Positions 14,141-21,412 of a stretch of DNA of 23,267 nt are shown in pieces. Source of the stretch: JBEKIK01 sp050013075 (lineage in GTDB: Bacteria; Planctomycetota; Planctomycetia; Pirellulales; Thermoguttaceae). The notes beneath the pieces were generated by a model that searched no databases, was not told the DNA's origin, and saw only the letters and a program-made list of their open reading frames with translations. The stretch is taken from the NCBI GenBank assembly GCA_050013075.1, contig JBEKFZ010000066.1, forward strand, positions 1-23,267. Reading direction: 5' to 3'. The position numbers and the translations under genes were made by a program. Position 1 is the stretch's first letter; every line of letters begins with the position of its first letter.

Positions 14141-14746
14141 TCAGTGCGTCATGGCCAGTTGGACCAGTTCGGCAACGGATTGTGCGCCCATTTTTTTCAT
14201 CAACCGGGCGCGGCGGTCTTCGACGGTTCGGTTGCTAAGACCGAGTTCGGCGGCGATTTCCTTATTAAGTTTTCCCTCCAGTATCAAATTCAGCACCGCG
14301 CGTTCGCCCTCGGACAACAGGGCGAGGCGTTCTTCCACGCGTTGGCGCCGGGCTTTGCGGCGGCGGTTTTGCGCGTCGAGTTCCAAGGCCTTGCGGATGC
14401 TGTCCCAGAGTTCTTGTTCGCGAAAGGGTTTTTCCAGAAAATTAACCGCGCCCGCCTGCATGGCGTTGACGGCCATTTGCACGTTGCCGTGACCGGTGAT
14501 GAAGACTATCGGCAGATCTATCTTGTCCTGAATTAATTTGCGTTGCAGCTCCAAGCCGTTAAGGCCCGGCATGGCCACGTCGAGCACCAGGCAGCCGGGA
14601 CAAGGTGATTGGTAGGCGGCTAAAAATTCGGTAGCCGAGCCGTATGCTTTTACCTTGGGAAATACCACTTCCACCAGGGCGGTCAACGATCGCAGCACGG
14701 CCGGATCGTCGTCGACCAAAAAAACCGTGGGTTCCTGGGAACTCAT
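14141..14746 (-). CDS. FixJ-type response regulator
   Basis: This 201-residue transcription factor has an N-terminal receiver domain with the acidic pocket VDDDP (11-15), phospho-acceptor Asp56 in VLDVAMPG, Thr84 and Lys106 in EKPF. A basic linker follows, then a LuxR/GerE helix-turn-helix (about 140-200: LSEGERAVLNLILEGKLNKEIAAELGLSNRTVEDRRARLMKKM, shown here only by its ends LSEGERAV and TVEDRRARLM). Such FixJ/TtrR/NodW-type regulators activate genes on phosphorylation by a partner kinase. Its ATG overlaps the stop of the upstream kinase gene as ATGA (14743-14746), making the pair translationally coupled. The target genes are not evident from the window. Confidence 0.93.
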   Translation of the reverse strand: MSSQEPTVFLVDDDPAVLRSLTALVEVVFPKVKAYGSATEFLAAYQSPCPGCLVLDVAMPGLNGLELQRKLIQDKIDLPIVFITGHGNVQMAVNAMQAGAVNFLEKPFREQELWDSIRKALELDAQNRRRKARRQRVEERLALLSEGERAVLNLILEGKLNKEIAAELGLSNRTVEDRRARLMKKMGAQSVAELVQLAMTH

Positions 14747-16353
14747 GCCTTTCCTCCTTGCGCGGCGATCGGCAAGGCAAAGCGGAACGTCATGCCCCTA
14801 TGGTCGTTCCTCGCTGCCTCCAGGCGTCCGCCGTGGGCTTCCACGATCGATCGGCTGATCGAAAGACCGAGTCCCATGCCCGATTGTTTTGTGGTGTAAA
14901 ACGGCTCGAAAATTTTATTTAGTTGCTCAGCCTCGATGCCTTTTCCGGTATCGGTCACCGATACCTCCAACATCCCGTCGGCATTGATTTCAGTACGCAA
15001 GGTCACTCGCCATAGTTCGGCAGGAAGATCCCGCGTGGCATCCATGGCGTTTTTTACCAGGTTGGTGATTACCTGTTCGATCTGGATCCGATCGATGGCA
15101 ACCCGCGGCAGATCGGCTGCCAAGTCTGTTTCCAGTTGAATGCCATGTGTGCGGGCTTCGATTTCCAACAGGCTCAAGACGTCGCCCACCAGGTCGTTGA
15201 TGTTTTCCTGGGAATGGCTCGAATCGGCGCGGCGGACGAAGTCTCTCAGGCGGCGGATGATTTGTCCCGCCCGATCCGCTTGTACGGAGATTTGCTCGAT
15301 CGACTCCAAAAGCGTTTTCCGACTCTTGATAGATGATTTGCGTATCCGATAGAGGCATGCCTGGGCGAAATTGGCAATGGCCGCCAGGGGCTGGTTCAAT
15401 TCATGCGCCAGACCGCTTACCATTTGGCTCATGGTGAACACGCGCGACACGTGGGCCAATTGGTTCAGATGTTGTTGGGCCTCTTCTTCCGCACGATGCT
15501 GCCGGGTTACGTCGGTAATTACCACGTCAAATCCCATGATATTGCCTTCTGCATCGCGTTTGTAATTCCAATCGACTTTTAGATCAATATATTTGCCGGT
15601 CAGCGTGAGGCGGCGGGATAAATAGCCAACGGGAACCGGCTGCTCGCGGAGTGCTTTTTCAAAGAATTGTCGCGCATCGGAAGAGTCCGGTTTGAGAATA
15701 TCCCAAACGCATTTTCCCATCAGGCCCCCTTTAGGATACCCTAACATACGATGATACTCGGCATTGGCGAAGGTGATTATCCAGTTAGTATCGATTTCCA
15801 CAATGCCGTTAGGAATAGTATCGACCAGGGTGCGGAACCTATTGCGCTCTTCGAGCACTTTTTGCTCGGCGACCGCGTTTCGAGCAATTTCCTGATCGAG
15901 TTCCCGGTTGGCGACCTTTAGAATGGCTGCGTGTTGTTTCCTACATTCTTCCAAATCTTTTTGAAAAAAATGAGCGGAACAGTGCATCAGTCGTTGGACA
16001 AAATGTGGCAGGAGGTCAAGGGAATTAAGGTCGGCAATGTCAAGCAAACAAGGACATGAGCCTTGACGTAAAGCACTTTTAACATTTTCCACGGCATTCC
16101 CGTCCACCAGTAGAATAGTGGGCAGAGATTGCATCCGGTTTATGATCTCCAAGGATTTGAGTTTGCCATCAGTGCAATTCAGCAACAGCACGTCGAAATT
16201 GAACCGGTCGCGGTGTTCGACAAAATCGAGCAGCGTATCGGCGGCATCTATCCGATAAGGCAATCCCAGCACCCGAATCTGATCTTCCAGGATCGTTTGG
16301 ACTGATTGACTTGCCGGTACTAACAAAAGCTGAACGGATGTTTTCTCACTCAT
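14743..16353 (-). CDS. PAS histidine kinase, FixL-like, with degenerate receiver domain
   Basis: This 536-residue sensor kinase phosphorylates the response regulator encoded directly downstream. Its order is a receiver-like domain (about 1-125), a helical linker (130-170), a PAS domain (about 168-290, starting RFRTLVDTIPNGIVEID), a HisKA helix with GLAHELNQPLAAI (predicted phospho-acceptor His317), and an HATPase domain with NLVKNAMDA (431-439), DTGKGI (about 468-473) and GMGLGLS (about 492-498). No membrane segment is seen, so it is probably cytoplasmic. In the receiver-like part the expected Asp of the LLLD position is Asn59 (FDVLLLNCTDG), so it is likely not phosphorylated. The PAS ligand is unknown; the haem-binding His of FixL cannot be assigned with confidence. 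Confidence 0.92.
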   Translation of the reverse strand: MSEKTSVQLLLVPASQSVQTILEDQIRVLGLPYRIDAADTLLDFVEHRDRFNFDVLLLNCTDGKLKSLEIINRMQSLPTILLVDGNAVENVKSALRQGSCPCLLDIADLNSLDLLPHFVQRLMHCSAHFFQKDLEECRKQHAAILKVANRELDQEIARNAVAEQKVLEERNRFRTLVDTIPNGIVEIDTNWIITFANAEYHRMLGYPKGGLMGKCVWDILKPDSSDARQFFEKALREQPVPVGYLSRRLTLTGKYIDLKVDWNYKRDAEGNIMGFDVVITDVTRQHRAEEEAQQHLNQLAHVSRVFTMSQMVSGLAHELNQPLAAIANFAQACLYRIRKSSIKSRKTLLESIEQISVQADRAGQIIRRLRDFVRRADSSHSQENINDLVGDVLSLLEIEARTHGIQLETDLAADLPRVAIDRIQIEQVITNLVKNAMDATRDLPAELWRVTLRTEINADGMLEVSVTDTGKGIEAEQLNKIFEPFYTTKQSGMGLGLSISRSIVEAHGGRLEAARNDHRGMTFRFALPIAAQGGKA

Positions 16354-16740
16354 AAGGTAGTTGCCCCAAAGTCGAAGTTAAAACGACCGTCCTCACAGTG
16401 AAAACTTCATGTGGGTAAAAGGCATTAAAATGGCATGGCATGTTTCGTTAAAGCAAGGCAGGCTAAAATTGGGATTATTCTACATGTTTACGCTTTCAAG
16501 CAAAGCAAGAATACTCCCGGAGGGCGGATTAAGTCTTTAGTAGGAAAAACCACATTTTACATAGGCTTTATTGGGAGAATACCCTATCATACGGTTTGGG
16601 ACGTGGAAAACCACGTGGGCAAATAAATTATCATAATAGTAGGTAAGTAATTAAATAAATCAAACGAAATATAACTGAATAATCTGTAATAAATATCAGT
16701 TTTGACTTGTAATCTGAGTTTTGCTTAACGACTGTCTACT

Positions 16741-16934
16741 GCCCCGGAGGGGCTTAGCCGTGTAGCCAGGGACATGAGTCCCTGGTACGCGTCAAAACGG
16801 CGGATCAAGCCCTGAAAGAGCGGCATTGATAGGCGTTTTCCACTTCAATGTCGCCCTTTCAGGGCTTTTTTATTTGCGTGTCCTCTTTCCCGGCGGCTAA
16901 CGCCGCCGGCTACACGACCAAGCCCCTCCGGGGC
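16741..16934. repeat. Composite palindromic element with 27-bp inverted ends
   Basis: The ends 16741-16767 and 16908-16934 (GCCCCGGAGGGGCTT... and its complement) are inverted repeats with two mismatches over 27 bp. Inside lie three further independent palindromes: CCAGGGAC-ATGA-GTCCCTGG (16766-16785), a 23-bp stem with two mismatches (16807-16829 with 16845-16867), and CCGGCGGC-TAAC-GCCGCCGG (16890-16909). This nested layout resembles the smaller elements elsewhere in the window. Confidence 0.8.
16807..16875 (+). terminator. Terminator-like hairpin within the composite element
   Basis: AAGCCCTGAAAGAGCGGCAT... (16807-16829) pairs with 16845-16867 over 23 bp with two mismatches, followed by TTTTTTATTT. 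As RNA on the + strand this has the form of an intrinsic terminator, yet no + strand gene ends nearby. It may be a repeat that happens to resemble a terminator or may block read-through towards the UDP-sugar gene. Confidence 0.45.
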
Positions 16935-17100
16935 AAAATAACACCAAGTCCCTCCGGGGCAAAATAACACCAAGTCCCTCCGGGGCAAAATAACACCAAG
17001 CCCCTCCGGGGCAAAATAACACCAAGCCCCTCCGGGGCAAAATAACATCAAGTCTCTCCGGGGCAAAATAACACCAAGTCCCTCTGGGACAAAATATCAC
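16919..17100. repeat. Seven tandem 26-bp repeats
   Basis: Seven contiguous units of 26 bp (CAAGTCCCTCCGGGGCAAAA plus TAACAC) occupy exactly 16919-17100, with only a few substitutions, most in the last two units. Each holds a short palindrome GCCCC-TCC-GGGGC or its variant. The first unit overlaps the right end of the composite element, which suggests the array grew from that arm. Because 26 is not a multiple of three, each frame reads through all phases; overlapping minus-strand frames here are artefacts. Confidence 0.92.
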
Positions 17101-17202
17101 CATACTTTATCCAAAACTCAGGTTAGTATTTCACCTCCTTGATGGACGGACTATACTCGCTAATGAAATCCACTCATTCCAATAAATTAGGATAAACACA
17201 CC

Positions 17203-18177
17203 GTGTCAACACTCAAGCGAATTTTGGTCACTGGCGGAGCGGGTTTTTTAGGCTCGCATCTTTGTGAATGCCTGATCCGACAAAAGCACGATGTGATTTG
17301 CCTGGACAATTTTTTTACCTCGCAGAAATCGAACATCGCTGACTTGCTCTCTGAGCCTAACTTCGAGTTGATTCGGCACGACATTACATTGCCCATCTTT
17401 CTGGAAGTTGACGAAATCTATAATCTTGCCTGCCCGGCCGCCCCGGGCCACTATCAACATAACCCCATTAAAACCATGAAAACCTCGGTAATGGGGGCAA
17501 TTATTGTGTTGGGAATGGCCAAGCGATGCGGGGCCAAGGCGCTGCAGGCCTCGACCAGCGAAGTTTACGGCGATCCGGAGGTCCATCCGCAGCCGGAGAC
17601 TTACCGCGGATCGGTCAATACACTTGGCCCACGAGCCTGTTACGACGAAGGAAAACGGGCGGCCGAGACGCTTTTCATGGATTATCACCGCCAAAATGCG
17701 GTAAACATTCGGCTGGCGCGGATTTTCAATACTTACGGTCCGAGGATGCATCCCTTCGACGGCCGGGTGATTTCCAATTTCATCCGGCAGGCATTTTCAG
17801 GCGAAGATATCACTATTTATGGCGATGGTAGCCAGACTCGCTCGTTTTGCTATCGAGACGACCTGGTCGAAGGCTTGATCCGGATGATGTCCGGGCCGGA
17901 CGACTTTGTTGGACCAGTCAATTTGGGTAATCCAGAAGAGGTAACAATTCGAGAATTGGCCGAATTGGTGCTGGAATTAACCGGATCGCGTTCCAAACTG
18001 GTTTTTATGCCTTTGCCAGTCGACGACCCCACCCAGCGCCAGCCCGACATCGCTTTGGCCCGCAAGCGTCTGAATTGGGAGCCTAAAGTGCCGCTGCGTG
18101 AAGGCCTGATTAAGACGATCGAATGGTTCCGTTCGATCAATATCGGCTTATACCGCCCGCCGACGCCGAATTACTAG
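17203..18177 (+). CDS. UDP-glucuronic acid decarboxylase (UDP-xylose synthase)
   Basis: The enzyme converts UDP-glucuronate to UDP-xylose with bound NAD, feeding polysaccharide or protein glycan synthesis. The 324-residue short-chain dehydrogenase-type protein has the NAD loop TGGAGFLGSHL (10-20), LACPAAPGHYQHNPIKTMKT (about 75-94, typical of this family), ASTSEVYGDPEVHPQPE, and the catalytic Tyr147-x3-Lys151 in CYDEGK. RIFNTYGPRMHPFDGRVISN and GDGSQTRSFCYRDDLV are also family hallmarks. It lacks a membrane segment, unlike some eukaryotic forms. The start is GTG 17203, preceded by TAGGAT; the Rossmann loop position supports it. It ends only 4 bp from the stop of the convergent rpsR. Confidence 0.94.
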   Translation: MSTLKRILVTGGAGFLGSHLCECLIRQKHDVICLDNFFTSQKSNIADLLSEPNFELIRHDITLPIFLEVDEIYNLACPAAPGHYQHNPIKTMKTSVMGAIIVLGMAKRCGAKALQASTSEVYGDPEVHPQPETYRGSVNTLGPRACYDEGKRAAETLFMDYHRQNAVNIRLARIFNTYGPRMHPFDGRVISNFIRQAFSGEDITIYGDGSQTRSFCYRDDLVEGLIRMMSGPDDFVGPVNLGNPEEVTIRELAELVLELTGSRSKLVFMPLPVDDPTQRQPDIALARKRLNWEPKVPLREGLIKTIEWFRSINIGLYRPPTPNY

Positions 18178-18181
18178 GATC

Positions 18182-18457
18182 TTACTCACCCACGTAGGGG
18201 ATAAGGGCCATGAAGCGTGCGCGTTTGATGGCTTTGGTCACGGCATGTTGACTGATGGCGGTACACCCGCTTTTACGCCGGCTGATGATTTTTCCCTGCC
18301 GGTTGGTCAATTTCTTCAGCAATTCCACGTCTTTGTAATCAACGTACATGGGCCGGGGGCGCTGGCCATCGACGAAAATGGGATCTTTCTTTTTGCCGCG
18401 AATCTTTGTCTTGGTATGTCGCTTACTGACTTTGTTAACTTGCAGTTTTCTTGCCAT
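18182..18457 (-). CDS. rpsR: 30S ribosomal protein S18
   Basis: S18 (bS18) binds next to S6 on the platform of the small subunit. The 91-residue product has a basic N-terminal part rich in Lys, PIFVDGQRPRPMYVDYKDVE, LLKKLTNRQGKIISRRKSG and the end AVTKAIKRARFMALIPYVGE. These match the core IDYKD...GKI..RR.TG...RAIKRAR of the family. ATG 18457 (MARKLQ) is chosen over an in-frame ATG at 18469 (MSYRMARK) because S18 proteins usually begin MAR; neither has a Shine-Dalgarno. The gene stands alone, without rpsF, ssb or rplI, which are its partners in many bacteria. Its transcript would be convergent with the UDP-sugar gene. Confidence 0.93.
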   Translation of the reverse strand: MARKLQVNKVSKRHTKTKIRGKKKDPIFVDGQRPRPMYVDYKDVELLKKLTNRQGKIISRRKSGCTAISQHAVTKAIKRARFMALIPYVGE

Positions 18458-18493
18458 TCGATAACTCATCTAAAAAGGTTTATGTTATGCTTC

Positions 18494-18523
18494 TTTATCA
18501 GGATCGTTTGTCGATTTAGTCAA
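18494..18523 (-). promoter_or_regulatory. Putative rpsR promoter
   Basis: On the minus strand TTGACT (18518-18523) and GATAAA (18494-18499) are separated by 18 bp, a fair match to a sigma-70 type promoter. The -10 box would be 25-37 bases upstream of the start codon candidates. Consensus match only. Confidence 0.4.
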
Positions 18524-18758
18524 TTGACGCCGATTCCACATGAACTTCTTAGTCTACAAAAAAACGGTAATAAGACAAGTGAGTCTTTAGGAAGAAAGTG
18601 AATAAAGCCCCCGTGCCCCGCCCTTGCCCCCCCTCTGGCGTTATTGTTTTAAATGATTTGATTCTATGAGATAATTGGTTTTCAGGACTGAGTCGGATCG
18701 CGCATCGTGCGACCGTTGATCCGCGGGCAATAGCCCTTAAACATAAGGGGATTTGGAT

Positions 18759-21386
18759 TTGGCCGACCTGCAATTGAGTAGCGGACTTCCGGGATTGGAT
18801 CGGCTTTTGAAGGGATTGATTCCCGGAGACAATCTCGTTTGGCAAGTCGATGCCATCGAGGATTACTTTCCCTTTGTCGTGCCTTATGCGAACCGGGCGC
18901 TGGCCTCGGGTCGCAAAGTCGTTTATTTCCGGTTTGCCGAACACGCGCCGCTAGTACCCGACGAGATGCCCATCAGGGTTTGCCGCCTCCAGACCAGTCA
19001 GGGTTTCGAACGATTTATCAACGAGATACATCGCAACGTCAGCGATGCCGGTCGCGGGGCATATTTTATTTTTGATTGCCTTTCGACCCTTGCCGAGGAA
19101 TGGTTAAGCGACCGCATGTTGGGCAATTTTTTCATGCTCACTTGCCCCTATGTGTACGATCTCGAGTCGTTGGCCTATTTCCCGCTGCTGCGTAACGTTC
19201 ATTCGTTCCACGCAACCGGGCCTATCGGCGAAACCACGCAGATATTCATCGATGTCTATCGTCATAAAGGCGGATTATACGTCCATCCCACGAAGGTTCA
19301 GCATCGTTACTCTCCCACGATGTTCATGCTGCATGAGTGGGAGGGCGAGGAGTTTGCGCCCGTCACCGAAAGCTCGACTATTGCCGAAATACTCACTTCG
19401 ATGCCTTGGGGTGGATTGGATTCGGTCCGACTGCGGCAGGGCATGTGGAACCGGAATTTTATCCGCGCCGAAGAAATGTGGGATGGAGTTCGCCACGGAC
19501 TGCGGCCGCCCCAAGACGCCGAGGAAAGCCTACGAAGCCTGTTGCGCATGATCGTTTCCCGCGACGACCGCGTATCAGCGCTGGCCGAGAAATACTTTAC
19601 CCTCGGCGACGCGCTAAACATCTGCAAACGGCTAATTGGCACGGGTCTTATCGGCGGCAAGTCGGTGGGCATGTTACTGGCGCGCGCCATCCTCCACAAG
19701 GTTGATTCCCGCTGGGATGATATTCTCGAAGCGCACGATTCTTTTTTCATAGGTTCCGACGTATTTTATTCGTTTCTCGTGGAAAACGGCTGTTGGTGGC
19801 TTTGGCAAAAGCAACACAATCACGACAACTTTCTCGACGGCGTCGAGGAAGTTCGCCACCGAATTCTAATGGGCAACTTCCCCAATGATCTCGTGCAGGA
19901 GTTTTCCGAAATGCTGGCCTACTTTGGCCAGTCGCCCATCATCGTGCGATCCAGCAGCCTGCTGGAAGACAATTACGACAATGCCTTTGCGGGCAAATAT
20001 GAAAGCGTTTTCTGCGCGAACCAAGGCCCGCACCAAAAGCGACTGGCCGACTTTATGTCCGCCATACGAACAATTTACGCCAGCACGATGAGCGAAAAGG
20101 CCTTGCATTATCGCGCTCAGCGAGGGTTGTTGGACAGAGACGAACAAATGTCGCTTTTGGTGCAACGGGTTTCCGGCGCCCGCTACGAATCGTTCTTTTT
20201 CCCTCAGTTAGCCGGCGTGGGTTACTCGATTAATCCATACGTATGGAGCAGATACATCGATCCCAAGGCGGGCATGGTGCGTCTGGTTTTTGGATTGGGT
20301 ACGCGAGCCGTGGATCGCTCCGACGACGATTACACGCGAGTGGTGGCGCTTAACGATCCTGAACGCCGGCCGGAATCCAACGCCGACGATGTCCGGCAGT
20401 ATTCGCAACACAAGGTTGACGTCATCGACCTGGATGCGAACCAGGTCGTTTCCATCGATGTCGCCGACATTCTGCGTCAGTGCCATAAACTACCCATCCA
20501 AATGTTCGCCTCTACCGATGCCGATTTGGCGCGTATGGCCGCCGAAAGGAATCTTCCCGACGCATGCACAAAAGTGCTGACATTTCAGCAACTTCTCAGC
20601 CAAACCACGTTCGTGGGCGAAATCCGCGAGATTCTTGAAGTTTTAGCCAACGCCTACGGCAGCCCGATCGACATCGAGTTCGCCGCGAACTTCTTCGCCA
20701 AAGATCACTACAAAATTAACTTATTGCAGTGCCGCCCGCTGCAAGTAGCCCTTGGCGCCGAGATAAGCGCCTTGCCGACAAAGATATCGCAAAACGATCT
20801 GATACTGGAAGCCAGCGGGGCGGTTATCGGACAGAGCCGCATATGCGAGATCGATCGCATCGTTTACGTCACGCCTTCGCAATACGCGGAATTGCCCATC
20901 AGCGACCGCTACTCCCTGGCCAGATTGATAGGCAAAGTCTTGATGCTGGACAATTCCAAACCGCACAAGCGAATCATGTTGATCGGTCCGGGCCGCTGGG
21001 GAACTAAATCGCCTTCGCTAGGCGTGCCGGTTTCTTTCACAGAAATCGATCGAGTAGCCGTGCTATGCGAAATCGTGGCCATGCGCGAGGATCTGATACC
21101 CGACGTATCGCTGGGAACGCACTTCTTCAATGACCTGGTTGAAATGGACATTTTATATTTGGCTCTTTTTCCCGGCCGTCGCAATAATCAATACAATCGC
21201 CGGTTCTTTGAAGAGACGCCCAATCGCCTAACCGAACTGATTTCCAACGCGGCGCGTTGGTCGGAAATGCTCCGGGTAATTGATATTCCGCAAACGATCG
21301 GCGATCACCGCGTATTCAAGCTCCATGCCGATACGGCGGAGCAGAAGGTCGTTTGTTATCTTGGCGCCGCCTCTGATTTTTCCTAG
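18759..21386 (+). CDS. KaiC/RecA-like domain fused to PEP/pyruvate-binding ATP-grasp domain
   Basis: This is an 875-residue protein of unknown role. The N-terminus (1-240) resembles KaiC/RadA: LSSGLPGLDRLLKGLIPGD is the entry motif and AYFIFDCLSTLAEEW a Walker B-like strand. However, the Walker A GxxGxGK[ST] is replaced by QVDAIEDYF. From about 280 to 665 it is like the ATP-grasp half of PEP synthase (PpsA): GGKSVGML, PIIVRSSSLLEDNYDNAFAG, SLLVQRVSG, VFGLGTRAVDR and INLLQCRPLQV. The C-terminal part has LIGPGRWGTKSPSLGVPV (about 740-757). The phospho-His swivelling domain and PEP-binding barrel of PpsA are absent, so true PEP synthase activity is unlikely; a kinase or phosphotransfer role is possible. 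I use TTG 18759, eight bases after AAGGGG (18745-18750); TTG 18753 is only two bases away. Confidence 0.85.
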   Translation: MADLQLSSGLPGLDRLLKGLIPGDNLVWQVDAIEDYFPFVVPYANRALASGRKVVYFRFAEHAPLVPDEMPIRVCRLQTSQGFERFINEIHRNVSDAGRGAYFIFDCLSTLAEEWLSDRMLGNFFMLTCPYVYDLESLAYFPLLRNVHSFHATGPIGETTQIFIDVYRHKGGLYVHPTKVQHRYSPTMFMLHEWEGEEFAPVTESSTIAEILTSMPWGGLDSVRLRQGMWNRNFIRAEEMWDGVRHGLRPPQDAEESLRSLLRMIVSRDDRVSALAEKYFTLGDALNICKRLIGTGLIGGKSVGMLLARAILHKVDSRWDDILEAHDSFFIGSDVFYSFLVENGCWWLWQKQHNHDNFLDGVEEVRHRILMGNFPNDLVQEFSEMLAYFGQSPIIVRSSSLLEDNYDNAFAGKYESVFCANQGPHQKRLADFMSAIRTIYASTMSEKALHYRAQRGLLDRDEQMSLLVQRVSGARYESFFFPQLAGVGYSINPYVWSRYIDPKAGMVRLVFGLGTRAVDRSDDDYTRVVALNDPERRPESNADDVRQYSQHKVDVIDLDANQVVSIDVADILRQCHKLPIQMFASTDADLARMAAERNLPDACTKVLTFQQLLSQTTFVGEIREILEVLANAYGSPIDIEFAANFFAKDHYKINLLQCRPLQVALGAEISALPTKISQNDLILEASGAVIGQSRICEIDRIVYVTPSQYAELPISDRYSLARLIGKVLMLDNSKPHKRIMLIGPGRWGTKSPSLGVPVSFTEIDRVAVLCEIVAMREDLIPDVSLGTHFFNDLVEMDILYLALFPGRRNNQYNRRFFEETPNRLTELISNAARWSEMLRVIDIPQTIGDHRVFKLHADTAEQKVVCYLGAASDFS

Positions 21387-21412
21387 GGGACATGCCAATT
21401 GAGTTTAGGAAC

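Larger units (their letters stand above)
16354..17202. other. Intergenic region rich in palindromes and tandem repeats
   Basis: The region lies between divergently transcribed kinase and UDP-sugar genes, and I see no credible gene. A 63-codon frame at 16435-16626 has no ribosome site or recognisable product. A small hairpin ACGTGG-AAAA-CCACGT lies at about 16600-16615. From 16741 to 17100 the sequence is a mosaic of palindromes and 26-bp tandem repeats, annotated separately. Promoters for both flanking genes should be here but none is clear. Confidence 0.6.

Noticed and set aside
16435..16626. A 63-codon plus-strand frame upstream of the composite repeat
   Set aside because: No Shine-Dalgarno, no recognisable domain, and the end runs into a small hairpin; kept as intergenic.
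16919..17100. Seven evenly spaced repeats as a possible CRISPR array
   Set aside because: The units are contiguous with no unique spacers, and no cas gene is in the window; this is a plain tandem repeat.
16845..17103. Two minus-strand frames encoding repetitive Pro/Gly/Arg peptides
   Set aside because: They only read the 26-bp tandem repeat in different phases and have no ribosome site.
18759..21386. Annotation as phosphoenolpyruvate synthase (ppsA)
   Set aside because: Only the ATP-grasp half is present; the phospho-His and PEP-binding domains are missing and an unrelated N-terminal domain is attached.
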